Below, in pieces: positions 1 through 7,172 of a stretch of DNA of 8,718 nt. Each line of letters starts with the position of its first letter. Within the stretch, counting starts at the first letter, position 1. The notes beneath the pieces are model-generated. The model worked only from the letters and a program-made list of their open reading frames with translations, was not told where the DNA came from and made no database searches. Origin of the DNA: Ruminococcus sp. (GTDB lineage Bacteria; Bacillota; Clostridia; Oscillospirales; Ruminococcaceae); contig JAGCWY010000063.1 of NCBI GenBank assembly GCA_017961625.1, forward strand, positions 1-8,718. The letters are read 5' to 3'. Made by a program: the position numbers and the translations under genes.

Positions 1-1
1 G

Positions 2-700
2 ACCGGTGACGATAAGGGAGAGATATCCTGCGGTATCTTCGATGAGTTCTTAAGCAGAGGAGGAGAGATAAAGGATTCTTTTCTTAAGCTGCAGATAGTG
101 CATAATAATATGATACGTAACAGGACTAATAAGTATACTCCTCTATGGCTCCTGGGCAATACGGTATCCAGAGACAGCGCTGTAGCTGAGCAGTTCGGGA
201 TTAAGCTGAGAGAGCTTAAGAGAGGCCTTAATGTTTACCGTAACAGTAAAGGAGTACCGAGGATCGTACTGTACTATACACCTGAGACAGCTGCCAACAC
301 GGAGGCAGCTGAGGTATATTATGATCGCTTTGAAAACTCACATATAAATATGATCTCTCATGGTGACTGGGTACTGGGTACTTATAAGATAGCTCCTCAG
401 AATATGCTTTATAAAAACGGCTTCACATACAAGCTGTTCAACAGAGGAGTAGCTGTTAATGTTACGTTATTCATTAACGGCCTGACACCATGCATAGTTG
501 TCAAGCGCCCCTCAGAGGCTTTTAATATAGGAGTATCTCCTATAGTAGGCAGTAATAATATACTGACTATGCCTAAGCAGATAACAAATTGTGTACTCAC
601 AGGTGCGATGTATGCGGAGACTTCGGAGATAGGTGAGGACTTTCGAGATATATGCAAGCATATCACAGGAGGGCAGCAGATAGTAAATTACATAGGATAA
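2..700 (+). CDS. DNA-packaging ATPase, phi29 gp16-like (5' end missing)
   Basis: This is the C-terminal 232 residues of a reading frame that is open to the left edge, so the true start and the Walker A (P-loop) region lie outside the window. The visible part begins just before a Walker B-like stretch, CGIFDEFL (visible residues 10-17), with D14 and E15 as the presumed metal-binding and catalytic acids. About 20 residues later come RNR (39-41) and LLGNTVS (50-56), which resemble the arginine-finger and sensor segments of phi29 gp16 as I remember them. The remaining ~170 residues would be the C-terminal nucleic-acid-binding domain. In the family, this ATPase sits as a ring on the portal and pumps DNA into the prohead. 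It lies directly upstream of collar and tail genes, whereas in phi29 the ATPase gene comes near the end of the late operon. The stop codon overlaps the ribosome binding site of the next gene (TAAGGAG). The family call is by pattern only. Confidence 0.78.
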   Translation, partial: TGDDKGEISCGIFDEFLSRGGEIKDSFLKLQIVHNNMIRNRTNKYTPLWLLGNTVSRDSAVAEQFGIKLRELKRGLNVYRNSKGVPRIVLYYTPETAANTEAAEVYYDRFENSHINMISHGDWVLGTYKIAPQNMLYKNGFTYKLFNRGVAVNVTLFINGLTPCIVVKRPSEAFNIGVSPIVGSNNILTMPKQITNCVLTGAMYAETSEIGEDFRDICKHITGGQQIVNYIG

Positions 701-704
701 GGAG
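699..704 (+). promoter_or_regulatory. Ribosome binding site deciding the start of the collar-like gene
   Basis: AAGGAG overlaps the TAA stop of the ATPase gene and lies 8 nt before ATG 713. This spacing favours ATG 713. The in-frame GTG at 704 would place the initiation codon inside the Shine-Dalgarno itself. Confidence 0.85.
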
Positions 705-712
705 TGATAATA

Positions 713-1429
713 ATGTTAGAGAGACCACTTACCATTTATGAGCAGTTCCGGGAGTATACCCTTATAGAGATCGGTAACTACTTCACTATTAAGGATGCTG
801 ATAACAGCACTATAATCACAGGTCTTAAGGTGATACAGTATATGGCTGAGATGTTCGGCAACTATAAGACAAGATCGGATCTTGCTTTTCTATGGTCCAT
901 TTATGAGGCTACTCATCATACAGACTTCCTTAAAGCATATGCAGCATGGGAGACCAACTATAACCCACTGCAGAATTATGACAGCAAGGAGACTAATGTG
1001 TATATCAATAACGATGGCAGCGAGACCAATACAACCAATCATGGAAAAGTTGATACCACTGCAGCCGGATCCGGAACGAATACGCCCACAACACAAAATT
1101 ATGTCACTACAGATGACAGCAGCAGCACACGTCTTGAAAGTGAATCTAAGCAGACAGGTACAACAACGAATACTGAGTCAGGAAGTACAACAGTAACAAA
1201 GACTCATACTCCTACTTCACTTACAATAGATAGTGACGAATACACAGGTGATTATGTAAGAGGAGAGATCAAGTCTAAGGCCGGTAATATCGGAGTAACA
1301 ACATCTCAGCAGATGCTGCAGTCTGAGGTAGACTTGAGACTTAACCCTTTAATTATACAGTATATAGATGCATTTGTAAGAGACTATGCATATTATATCA
1401 GTGAGGAGTGGTGCTGTTATGACTGTTGA
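713..1429 (+). CDS. Putative lower-collar / head-tail adaptor protein
   Basis: This 238-residue protein has three visible parts. The N-terminal part (about 1-90) is mixed helical and ends in NYNPLQNYD, a motif I associate with collar/adaptor proteins of small podovirus-type phages. The middle (about 90-170) is low complexity and rich in Thr, Ser, Asn and Gly. The C-terminal part (about 170-238) carries the run GNIGVTTSQQM, followed by a helix that starts at EVDLRLNP; the same motif recurs in phage collar/tail-connector proteins. It lies between the packaging ATPase and the tail-knob genes, which fits a connector or lower-collar role at the portal-tail junction. ATG 713 is chosen for its AAGGAG at 8 nt; a GTG nine bases upstream is also in frame but poorly placed. 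Its last 11 nt overlap the next gene. The exact structural role (lower collar or tail completion) is inferred. Confidence 0.62.
   Translation: MLERPLTIYEQFREYTLIEIGNYFTIKDADNSTIITGLKVIQYMAEMFGNYKTRSDLAFLWSIYEATHHTDFLKAYAAWETNYNPLQNYDSKETNVYINNDGSETNTTNHGKVDTTAAGSGTNTPTTQNYVTTDDSSSTRLESESKQTGTTTNTESGSTTVTKTHTPTSLTIDSDEYTGDYVRGEIKSKAGNIGVTTSQQMLQSEVDLRLNPLIIQYIDAFVRDYAYYISEEWCCYDC
1403..1408 (+). promoter_or_regulatory. Ribosome binding site deciding the start of the small tail gene
   Basis: GAGGAG ends 10 nt before ATG 1419. The longer possible start at 1386 lies upstream of this site and has no comparable Shine-Dalgarno, so 1419 is preferred. Confidence 0.7.
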
Positions 1430-1880
1430 CTTCTACACTATAAAGGATGCTAACAATGTAGTTGATAAGGACCTGCCTGCAGCGAGTAAGCATACAGTCA
1501 ATAATGTTGATATCTTCAAACCGTCGGTAATAGATTCTCCCCGGCTTGTACTGGGAGCCTTTACAGATATGACAGATAAAAACTACTGTTACATTGATAA
1601 ATTCAAGCGCTATTATTTTATCAACTCTATAACAGTAACATCTGCGCAGCGTGTTATCATGGATCTTACATGTGATGTACTTTATACTTATAAGGATGAT
1701 ATCCTTAAATGTAAAGGTACCTGCCTCAGGTCCGAGAGTACAGGCAAGACGATTATACAGGATAATAAATATCCTATCAATACACTGGACAGATATGTAA
1801 CTATCCAGAAATTTGAAAATACTCCTTTTACAAGATCTCCCTCAGCTCCTTATATTCTTACTACCATAGGAGGTACATAA
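1419..1880 (+). CDS. Small tail protein, N-terminal-domain-like part of a gp9-type tail knob
   Basis: This 153-residue protein appears to equal the first domain of a phi29 gp9-type tail-knob protein. It is beta-rich, with aromatic strands KFKRYYFINSITVTSAQR, followed by LTCDVLYTYKDDIL and a segment with RSES. This is the same order as the gp9 N-terminus as I recall it (an aromatic strand, then a '.DVLQTW..DI' segment, then a '.VRE.' segment). It ends in ILTTIGGT, where the larger knob protein would continue in phi29. Here a stop follows, and one base later the 737-residue gene begins with its own AGGAGG. It overlaps the collar-like gene by 11 nt, so the two are probably translationally coupled. 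It probably works in the tail tube or knob with the next protein. The alternative is an independent tail adaptor of the same fold. The split is discussed in the findings. Confidence 0.62.
   Translation: MTVDFYTIKDANNVVDKDLPAASKHTVNNVDIFKPSVIDSPRLVLGAFTDMTDKNYCYIDKFKRYYFINSITVTSAQRVIMDLTCDVLYTYKDDILKCKGTCLRSESTGKTIIQDNKYPINTLDRYVTIQKFENTPFTRSPSAPYILTTIGGT
1868..1873 (+). promoter_or_regulatory. Ribosome binding site of the main tail-knob gene, inside the previous gene
   Basis: A full AGGAGG lies inside the last codons of the upstream gene, 8 nt before ATG 1882. Its quality argues that the break between the two tail cistrons is a real gene boundary and not a sequencing frameshift. Confidence 0.85.
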
Positions 1881-1881
1881 T

Positions 1882-4095
1882 ATGTCAATTAATGAAAACA
1901 TATGGGGAGACTCTGAGAGCTGGGTGAGCTGCCTTAATTCACTATGCAAGACCTCAGATAAGACAGCATATCAGCTCATAGACGATACTCTCCCCATGAA
2001 TGAGCTTATAGATAACAGCATGTGCTGGTGTGGTATAGCTCAGAATTTACACAAGTTTCATTTAGCTCACTCAGCTATAACGAATAATGCAGACTTTTCC
2101 CCTCTTGTTTTTAAACCACTTTATAAGACGGAGGATGTAATTAACGTACCTTTTATGTTAGCCCTGGGAGGATCGTATTTTGAGTACACCTTTGACTTTC
2201 ATAATATGAATGGACGATGGGCGCAGATATCATCTTTATCAGATGGTAACATGGATTGGTACATTACAGGACAGGCTAAACCAATTTTTAATCTGCAGCT
2301 TAATAAGCTTATATTCGTTCCTACTGTTACAGTATTTGCTGATACAGATCCTGCTAATAGCTCATTTCAGACTTATTCCTTATCAGACTGGATACATACA
2401 CAACACACTACATATCCATATTTAGCTCAGCTTTTCATCGAACCTTATTATAATGCAGGTACGGAGGAAGAGCCGAGATGGCAGCTATGCTATGACAGCT
2501 ATGATCATTATGAATACTTCATACCTAATCTGGAAACGTCAGATTATATTCAGGATCTTCCTGATAGCAATTTTAAAGCGAGGTATGATTATACTAATGT
2601 TGCATCAAGAAAACTTACTACTTTACTTATGGGATGCCAGCATGAAAGAATAGGCACATACGGCACTCATAGAGTGGTAATTGATGACGATACTACACAC
2701 TATGTATCTGACTCAGATCATATAAGATACTGCAGGCAGTACTCAGAGGAGCTCCTGGAGGATATAAGGATACAGATAGCTTTTCTTGGAGTGTTTTTCC
2801 TGGGAGACTATATAGATAGTATCGATAATATGACTCTCACTCATCCATCTGTTTACTGCGGTATTATAGATGAGGGAGGCCTGACTCATGGTGAGTACAG
2901 CAAAGGTACAGATAACCTGGACAGGCAGCAGATGGACTGGGATGATACATCTGAAAGTGAATACGATCCCTCCAATCCTCCTAAGGTAGATCCTAATGCA
3001 TATGATGGTGAGTTTCATACAGGTGTACTCTCAGCATTTGCTCCTCCGACAGATGTATATGTAATAGCCTCAAATGATTTTGTTAATCTGATATCTCAGC
3101 TATGGGATGCAATGGCATTGGTACCTGCAGGGGATCCGCTTAATGAGTATGTTCTTGATACGTTCCTTACAGTTAACCCTATAGATGCTATACTCTCCGC
3201 TAAGTATTTCCCTCTCTCAGCAGATGTAGGGGGCAGCAGCACTACTGTCAAGCTGGGTAAATATGATACTCAGATACCCTGTAAGGACCTGCTGCTTAAT
3301 CAGAAAAAAGTTGACTGTGGAAGTGTCCTTATATTTCCTACTTTTGGTAATGGGTACAGTAACTGGATAGACAGGTTATGCACTATAACTCTGTATCTTC
3401 CATTCTGCGGATCTGTAAGTCTGGATCCGGAGCTGTACATGGGAAGATATGTTAATGTTGAGTATGCTATAGATCTGCTCACAGGTAACTGCAGCGCCTA
3501 TGTATCATATACCTCTGACAATGGTCGAAAAGTTATTACAGATATAGCCTCAGGCAATTGTGCTATTGATATGCCTATCACAGGTATTCAGCACATGACT
3601 CTTGATTCTCAGCTGTATAATGCTACTGAACAGATCAAGGCTATGAAAGTTAATAACGCTGTAGCAGGTATGAAAGGTATAGCAGGCTTAGGTTTATCAG
3701 TGGCCTCAGGTAATGCTATAGGATCAGCAGCATCTGCGCTCTCCCTGGGAAGTACTATTTATAATACAATGCACAATGAAGCTGTAGCAGAGTATAATCT
3801 GGATCATACACAGCTGCCTGTTAAGATGATAGGTACTACAGGAGCCTGCACAGGTGCTATGTGTGAGCTCACTCCTCAGATAATTTTTGAGAGGCCCAGA
3901 CTCCCTGATAATACTGTTTTTTCCGAAAAGTCATATGCACATACTGTAGGATATGCCTGCTGCATCTCATCTACCATATCACATTTTCACGGATATGCAG
4001 AATTTGCCTCAGCAGATCTCTCAGGCTTTTCTGCTACTGCCTCGGAAAAAAATGCTATTATGGCAGCGCTTCAATCAGGAGTTATACTTCCATAA
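1882..4095 (+). CDS. Tail-knob / tail-tube protein, phi29 gp9-like (main part)
   Basis: This is the largest late gene here, 737 residues; phi29 gp9 has about 600. The first ~340 residues are beta-rich and aromatic. An acidic, Pro-rich linker (about 340-375, with DWDD and DPSNPPKVDPN) leads to a region with LISQLWDA and PIDAILSAKYFP, typical of hub proteins of small gut podovirus-type phages. Residues about 460-545 (LFIFPTFGNGY-like strands, the actual run being VLIFPTFGNGYSNW, then LYLPFCG and LDPELYMGRYVNVEY) form the most conserved-looking beta domain. Residues about 593-625 are a Gly/Ala/Ser hydrophobic stretch (GIAGLGLSVASG, IGSAASALSLG), which matches in position and composition the loop that phi29 gp9 uses to pierce the host membrane. 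The C-terminus (ERPRLP to LQSGVILP) resembles the family's closing domain. It lacks the gp9-like first domain, which is encoded just upstream. The gene ends two bases before the shared terminator hairpin. Confidence 0.75.
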   Translation: MSINENIWGDSESWVSCLNSLCKTSDKTAYQLIDDTLPMNELIDNSMCWCGIAQNLHKFHLAHSAITNNADFSPLVFKPLYKTEDVINVPFMLALGGSYFEYTFDFHNMNGRWAQISSLSDGNMDWYITGQAKPIFNLQLNKLIFVPTVTVFADTDPANSSFQTYSLSDWIHTQHTTYPYLAQLFIEPYYNAGTEEEPRWQLCYDSYDHYEYFIPNLETSDYIQDLPDSNFKARYDYTNVASRKLTTLLMGCQHERIGTYGTHRVVIDDDTTHYVSDSDHIRYCRQYSEELLEDIRIQIAFLGVFFLGDYIDSIDNMTLTHPSVYCGIIDEGGLTHGEYSKGTDNLDRQQMDWDDTSESEYDPSNPPKVDPNAYDGEFHTGVLSAFAPPTDVYVIASNDFVNLISQLWDAMALVPAGDPLNEYVLDTFLTVNPIDAILSAKYFPLSADVGGSSTTVKLGKYDTQIPCKDLLLNQKKVDCGSVLIFPTFGNGYSNWIDRLCTITLYLPFCGSVSLDPELYMGRYVNVEYAIDLLTGNCSAYVSYTSDNGRKVITDIASGNCAIDMPITGIQHMTLDSQLYNATEQIKAMKVNNAVAGMKGIAGLGLSVASGNAIGSAASALSLGSTIYNTMHNEAVAEYNLDHTQLPVKMIGTTGACTGAMCELTPQIIFERPRLPDNTVFSEKSYAHTVGYACCISSTISHFHGYAEFASADLSGFSATASEKNAIMAALQSGVILP

Positions 4096-4096
4096 G

Positions 4097-4128
4097 AAAA
4101 GATCCCCTCTGAGAGGGGACCTTTTTTT
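4097..4128. terminator. Bidirectional intrinsic terminator between the convergent operons
   Basis: The inverted repeat TCCCCTC-TGA-GAGGGGA (4103-4119) extends, after one A/C mismatch, through G4101-C4121 into A4097-4100 pairing with T4122-4125. The plus strand gives a GC hairpin followed by seven T's. The minus strand gives the same hairpin followed by CTTTTCTTAT. It fills nearly the whole 34-bp gap between the tail-knob stop (4095) and the polymerase stop (4130), so a single element probably ends both the late and the early transcripts. Confidence 0.92.
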
Positions 4129-4129
4129 A

Positions 4130-6415
4130 TTATAATTTTCTATGCTGTATATTAAATACCTGTTCAATATACTCCTTAGCCATTGACAGCGTAAAATCAA
4201 TTGGTATGATCGCGTGATAGCATCCGCATATCTGCTCACCTGTGACTCCGCAGCAGTCGGTAAGTGTAACCTTGTATTCTGTATCCCTGTCATCATAAAC
4301 AGATGCAAACTTATGCACAAACATATGCTTAATGATGAGTTCAGGCTTCATAAAATTCTTTTTTACCCACTTAGTTACATTATAGTGATCCAGGGGAGTT
4401 TTGATGTTCTTAGCTTTTATCTCTGCAGGTATAGCTCCCTTAGGCAGGCCTGCTATAACTGTCATTATTTTATCTCCCTGCTGCTTAATGTACTTTTTAG
4501 CTCCCATGCCTAAAAACTGATCATATTTCTTATCAAAGTCCCAGCAGCCTAAGTCCAGCAGCAGCTCTTTCTGAGGATGGCCTCTGAAAATTTTCTCATT
4601 AATAGCTGTTATCCTTTCATTATATTCAAGCAGCTCCTTTTCAAGTTCCTCGCAAGGCTCATAGTATAGCGAGTCTGTATCATACTGCACTATGTACTCA
4701 GGATACTTACTTATAAAGTACATGAGGATCTTTCTTGCGTATGAAGTTGTCCAAAATGCTATATACGGATCCAGCCAGGACTCGCAGCGCAGCTGCTTAA
4801 AGGTTTTATGCCTCTCCGGTTCAAATGTACCTCCTGTCTTTGTCTCAGGATCATATACATCATCAAATGCATTAAGGATATCATGAGTCTTAGTAGCTGT
4901 TACTCCGAAGTAAGTGTTTATGTTTACCTTAGAATCCTTATATTCCTGAGTATCAGACTTGCCTGCATGTTTATAGGTAGCCTTTATTATGTAGTCCTCC
5001 TTGATTGGTCTCTGGATCCATTGAGGCAGCTTTTTATATTTATCAAAGGTCCACATTTTGATAGGTGTTATTTTCATCTCATAGATCATCTCATATGCTT
5101 CAATGTCAACATCATTAAGCATTACATAACATTTCTTAGCCTGCAGGATCTTACCGTTATATGCTATCATCTCCTCAGGCTTGCCGAACTTAGCCTGGAA
5201 TATCTTAGATTCATAGTTAAGTACCTTATGCTTAGAAAATGTAGCATGGTGAGAAAATGACTTAAAGTCTACTATAGCCAGGATGAAAAAAGGCTTTTTC
5301 TTTTCATCTCTTATAGTGGTATACTCTGACAGAGGAGTCTCATGCAGCCATCCTGCAGGATATTTCTTATGCAGCATAACAGCAGGATAGTCAGAGGTCA
5401 GATCTGCACACATTACATCCTTAAGAGTCTTACCGACTTTATCGATATTGGATCCGCACAGGCCTCCTGTGAATCCGTATTCCCTGCACAGCATCCATTG
5501 AGCAGCATCAACATACTTATGTTTATTGCACATCATGAGAAAATCTATGTTATTTTTCTTTTCCCACTTAGGATCACTGCAGCGCTTATTATATTCAAGT
5601 CGCTGCTTAGTTATTGTCTCATCCTCTCTGATACTGTTCTTAAGCTTCATCCTCACGAAGCCTGACCGGGTATAGGGGAGGATAAGTACTCCGTTTTCCT
5701 GCATGTATGTATCATATACTTTCTCATGCATCTCAGTAAGGATAATAACATCATTGATACAGTACTGCAGCTCCGTCTCATCAAGTGGAGTACAGTATGT
5801 TTTTGTTGATATCCTCACTTTATCATAGTCAAGATCGCCCTTAAGCTTTTTAGTCTTACACCATTTCTCACTTACATCCTCCAGGCTCTTACCGAACAGG
5901 CCTAAACATTCCCTCATCTCGATATAGTCAAAATTAAGATACAGGCACTCTCTGGGCGACTTAGCAAACATCTTTTTACATTCCAGCAGCTGGAAAAGCT
6001 TATACTTGATGAATGAAAATTCATGGGATAAATTAGCAACCCATATGAGGCACTTAGCAGGATAATTCTGCCCCATATTCAAGTACTTAAGAGTATCAAG
6101 CAGTGTATCCAGGAAGTCAAAGAGCTGAGAGGGGAGCCTGTATACAGCATAGTACTCAGTACCTACAGCTATCTGATATGTGTAACAAAAACAGTGGTCG
6201 ACCATAGTCACATACTTGCTTTTATCTTTTCCGTAGTAGTCCTTATGTGTTATTGTAGTAGACTCTGTATCGAGTCCTATAGCTGTCTTGTATATAGGCT
6301 GAGCAGCAAGCCTTACAGGATCATCCGGATCCATTCCGGGAGCTGAGCACTCATTAAATACGCACATGAAAAGCGCTGTCAGCTCATCCTGTCTGTAGTT
6401 GGTTATATCAGTCAT
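4130..6415 (-). CDS. Protein-primed family-B DNA polymerase
   Basis: This 761-residue enzyme should replicate the linear phage genome from a protein primer and proofread with its 3'-5' exonuclease. Exonuclease motifs: Exo I GLDTES (D49, E51), Exo II NLSHEF (128-133, Glu132 where phi29 has Asp), Exo III YCIND (Y218, D222). The GG motif linking exonuclease and polymerase is FTGGL (315-319). Polymerase motif A is ADLTSDYP (D338), motif B is KVNINTYFG (K496, N500, G504), motif C is YDTDS (D579, D581), and the KxY motif is KKY (640-642). About 150 residues separate motifs A and B, enough for the TPR1 and TPR2 insertions that bind terminal protein and give strand displacement. It is longer than phi29 polymerase (572), with extra residues at the N-terminus and ~120 after KxY. 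The start ATG has AAGGAG at 9 nt, which overlaps the stop of the upstream terminal-protein candidate. It is the last gene of the early operon. Confidence 0.96.
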   Translation of the reverse strand: MTDITNYRQDELTALFMCVFNECSAPGMDPDDPVRLAAQPIYKTAIGLDTESTTITHKDYYGKDKSKYVTMVDHCFCYTYQIAVGTEYYAVYRLPSQLFDFLDTLLDTLKYLNMGQNYPAKCLIWVANLSHEFSFIKYKLFQLLECKKMFAKSPRECLYLNFDYIEMRECLGLFGKSLEDVSEKWCKTKKLKGDLDYDKVRISTKTYCTPLDETELQYCINDVIILTEMHEKVYDTYMQENGVLILPYTRSGFVRMKLKNSIREDETITKQRLEYNKRCSDPKWEKKNNIDFLMMCNKHKYVDAAQWMLCREYGFTGGLCGSNIDKVGKTLKDVMCADLTSDYPAVMLHKKYPAGWLHETPLSEYTTIRDEKKKPFFILAIVDFKSFSHHATFSKHKVLNYESKIFQAKFGKPEEMIAYNGKILQAKKCYVMLNDVDIEAYEMIYEMKITPIKMWTFDKYKKLPQWIQRPIKEDYIIKATYKHAGKSDTQEYKDSKVNINTYFGVTATKTHDILNAFDDVYDPETKTGGTFEPERHKTFKQLRCESWLDPYIAFWTTSYARKILMYFISKYPEYIVQYDTDSLYYEPCEELEKELLEYNERITAINEKIFRGHPQKELLLDLGCWDFDKKYDQFLGMGAKKYIKQQGDKIMTVIAGLPKGAIPAEIKAKNIKTPLDHYNVTKWVKKNFMKPELIIKHMFVHKFASVYDDRDTEYKVTLTDCCGVTGEQICGCYHAIIPIDFTLSMAKEYIEQVFNIQHRKL

Positions 6416-6428
6416 ACATCATTTCTCC

Positions 6429-7160
6429 TTAATCCCAGTCAATATCTATATCAGCAGCATCATTATTCACCACATCATTAATGATATCGTCAAGGTTATT
6501 ATTTCTTGAATTGTCACTGTTAACAGATGTTATATTCTCACCTGTATCCTCGGCCAGGCCGTAGCCAAACTTTTCGTAAAATTCCCGGGCCTTTTCTGTA
6601 TCCCATACGAGCTTTTCATAGATCTCCTCAAAGCGTGACATTCTGTAGTCATCATTATTCCAGAGATCATACTGATTATATGGAATATCAAAATAATCGC
6701 AGCCATCCATGCAGGCATAGACCTCATCTATCAGATCAAAAAAGTCGTTGCTTATCCTGGAATACCACTGCAGAAAAGTCTCCTTAGGCTCATCTGTATC
6801 CTCTGCAGCTTCATCCTCATTGATGGGACCGGGCCCCGGCTCAGAGTCAGGAACAGGATCCCATGCATCCTGAGGAGGCCCATATTTTCTTTTCCAGATA
6901 TTTACACTCTTTCTTTCTTCTGTGATCTTCTTTATTGCTTGATGCTTTTTCCTGTTAGCCTTATTATTTTTTATAAGTGTTACACCGTTTTTATCGTAGG
7001 TCTTGAGGCCGGCTAAGAAAAGTTTCTGTGTAGCTATATCATAAGGGATTGAATTTGTACCGAAGACCTTAGCTATACTTTCAATGTTACGGTTGATCTT
7101 ATCAATATTTTTCTGCGCTGCAGATTTTGTCTTTAACTTTGCCTTTTTTCTCTTAGCCAA
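6429..7160 (-). CDS. Candidate terminal protein (DNA-replication primer)
   Basis: This is a 243-residue protein of unusual make-up. Residues 1-95 are strongly basic and helical (MAKRKKAKLKTK, then NRKKHQAIKKITEERK). Residues 95-115 are a Pro/Gly linker with two PGPG-like turns. Residues 116-243 are acidic and aromatic and end in IDIDWD. It lies directly upstream of the protein-primed polymerase, the place gene 3 (terminal protein, 266 aa) holds relative to gene 2 in phi29. A basic DNA-binding N-domain, a flexible linker and a C-terminal priming domain also match that layout. The priming Ser/Thr/Tyr cannot be fixed from sequence; the 210-218 segment (ITSVNSDNS) and the tyrosines 195 and 200 are candidates. 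The start is TTG (7160), with AGGTG 7 nt away; no in-frame ATG occurs until residue 151. The alternative is a DNA-binding replication accessory protein. The call rests on context and composition. Confidence 0.55.
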   Translation of the reverse strand: MAKRKKAKLKTKSAAQKNIDKINRNIESIAKVFGTNSIPYDIATQKLFLAGLKTYDKNGVTLIKNNKANRKKHQAIKKITEERKSVNIWKRKYGPPQDAWDPVPDSEPGPGPINEDEAAEDTDEPKETFLQWYSRISNDFFDLIDEVYACMDGCDYFDIPYNQYDLWNNDDYRMSRFEEIYEKLVWDTEKAREFYEKFGYGLAEDTGENITSVNSDNSRNNNLDDIINDVVNNDAADIDIDWD

Positions 7161-7167
7161 TGGTAAG

Positions 7168-7172
7168 CACCT
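7168..7172 (-). promoter_or_regulatory. Weak ribosome binding site before the TTG start
   Basis: On the minus strand AGGTG stands 7 nt before TTG 7160 and overlaps the TAG stop of the upstream gene (TAGGTG). This is weaker than the AAGGAG found at most other starts here. Together with the TTG codon it suggests lower or coupled translation of the terminal-protein candidate. Confidence 0.6.

Noticed and set aside
882..1196. Plus-strand frame of 104 codons inside the collar-like gene, and the minus-strand frame at 890-1096
   Set aside because: Both overlap the low-complexity part of a real gene, which keeps other frames open; neither has a ribosome binding site.
1386..1418. Longer start at 1386 for the small tail protein
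   Set aside because: It would add 11 residues overlapping the previous gene without a Shine-Dalgarno; ATG 1419 has GAGGAG at 10 nt.
2210..3482. Frames of 60-91 codons inside the tail-knob gene (2210-2425, 2453-2653, 2743-3018, 3300-3482)
   Set aside because: Shadows of a continuous 737-residue reading frame with conserved-looking domains.
4214..5665. Plus-strand open frames of 64-150 codons at 4214-4513, 4692-4886, 4808-5260 and 5342-5665
   Set aside because: They are antisense to the DNA polymerase, whose motifs run through the whole stretch; they lack good ribosome binding sites and have Leu/Cys/Ser-rich shadow composition.
6527..6787. Frames on both strands (6527-6787 plus, 6530-6727 minus) within the terminal-protein candidate
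   Set aside because: No ribosome binding sites; the host frame is flush with both neighbours and uses its stop as part of the polymerase ribosome binding site.
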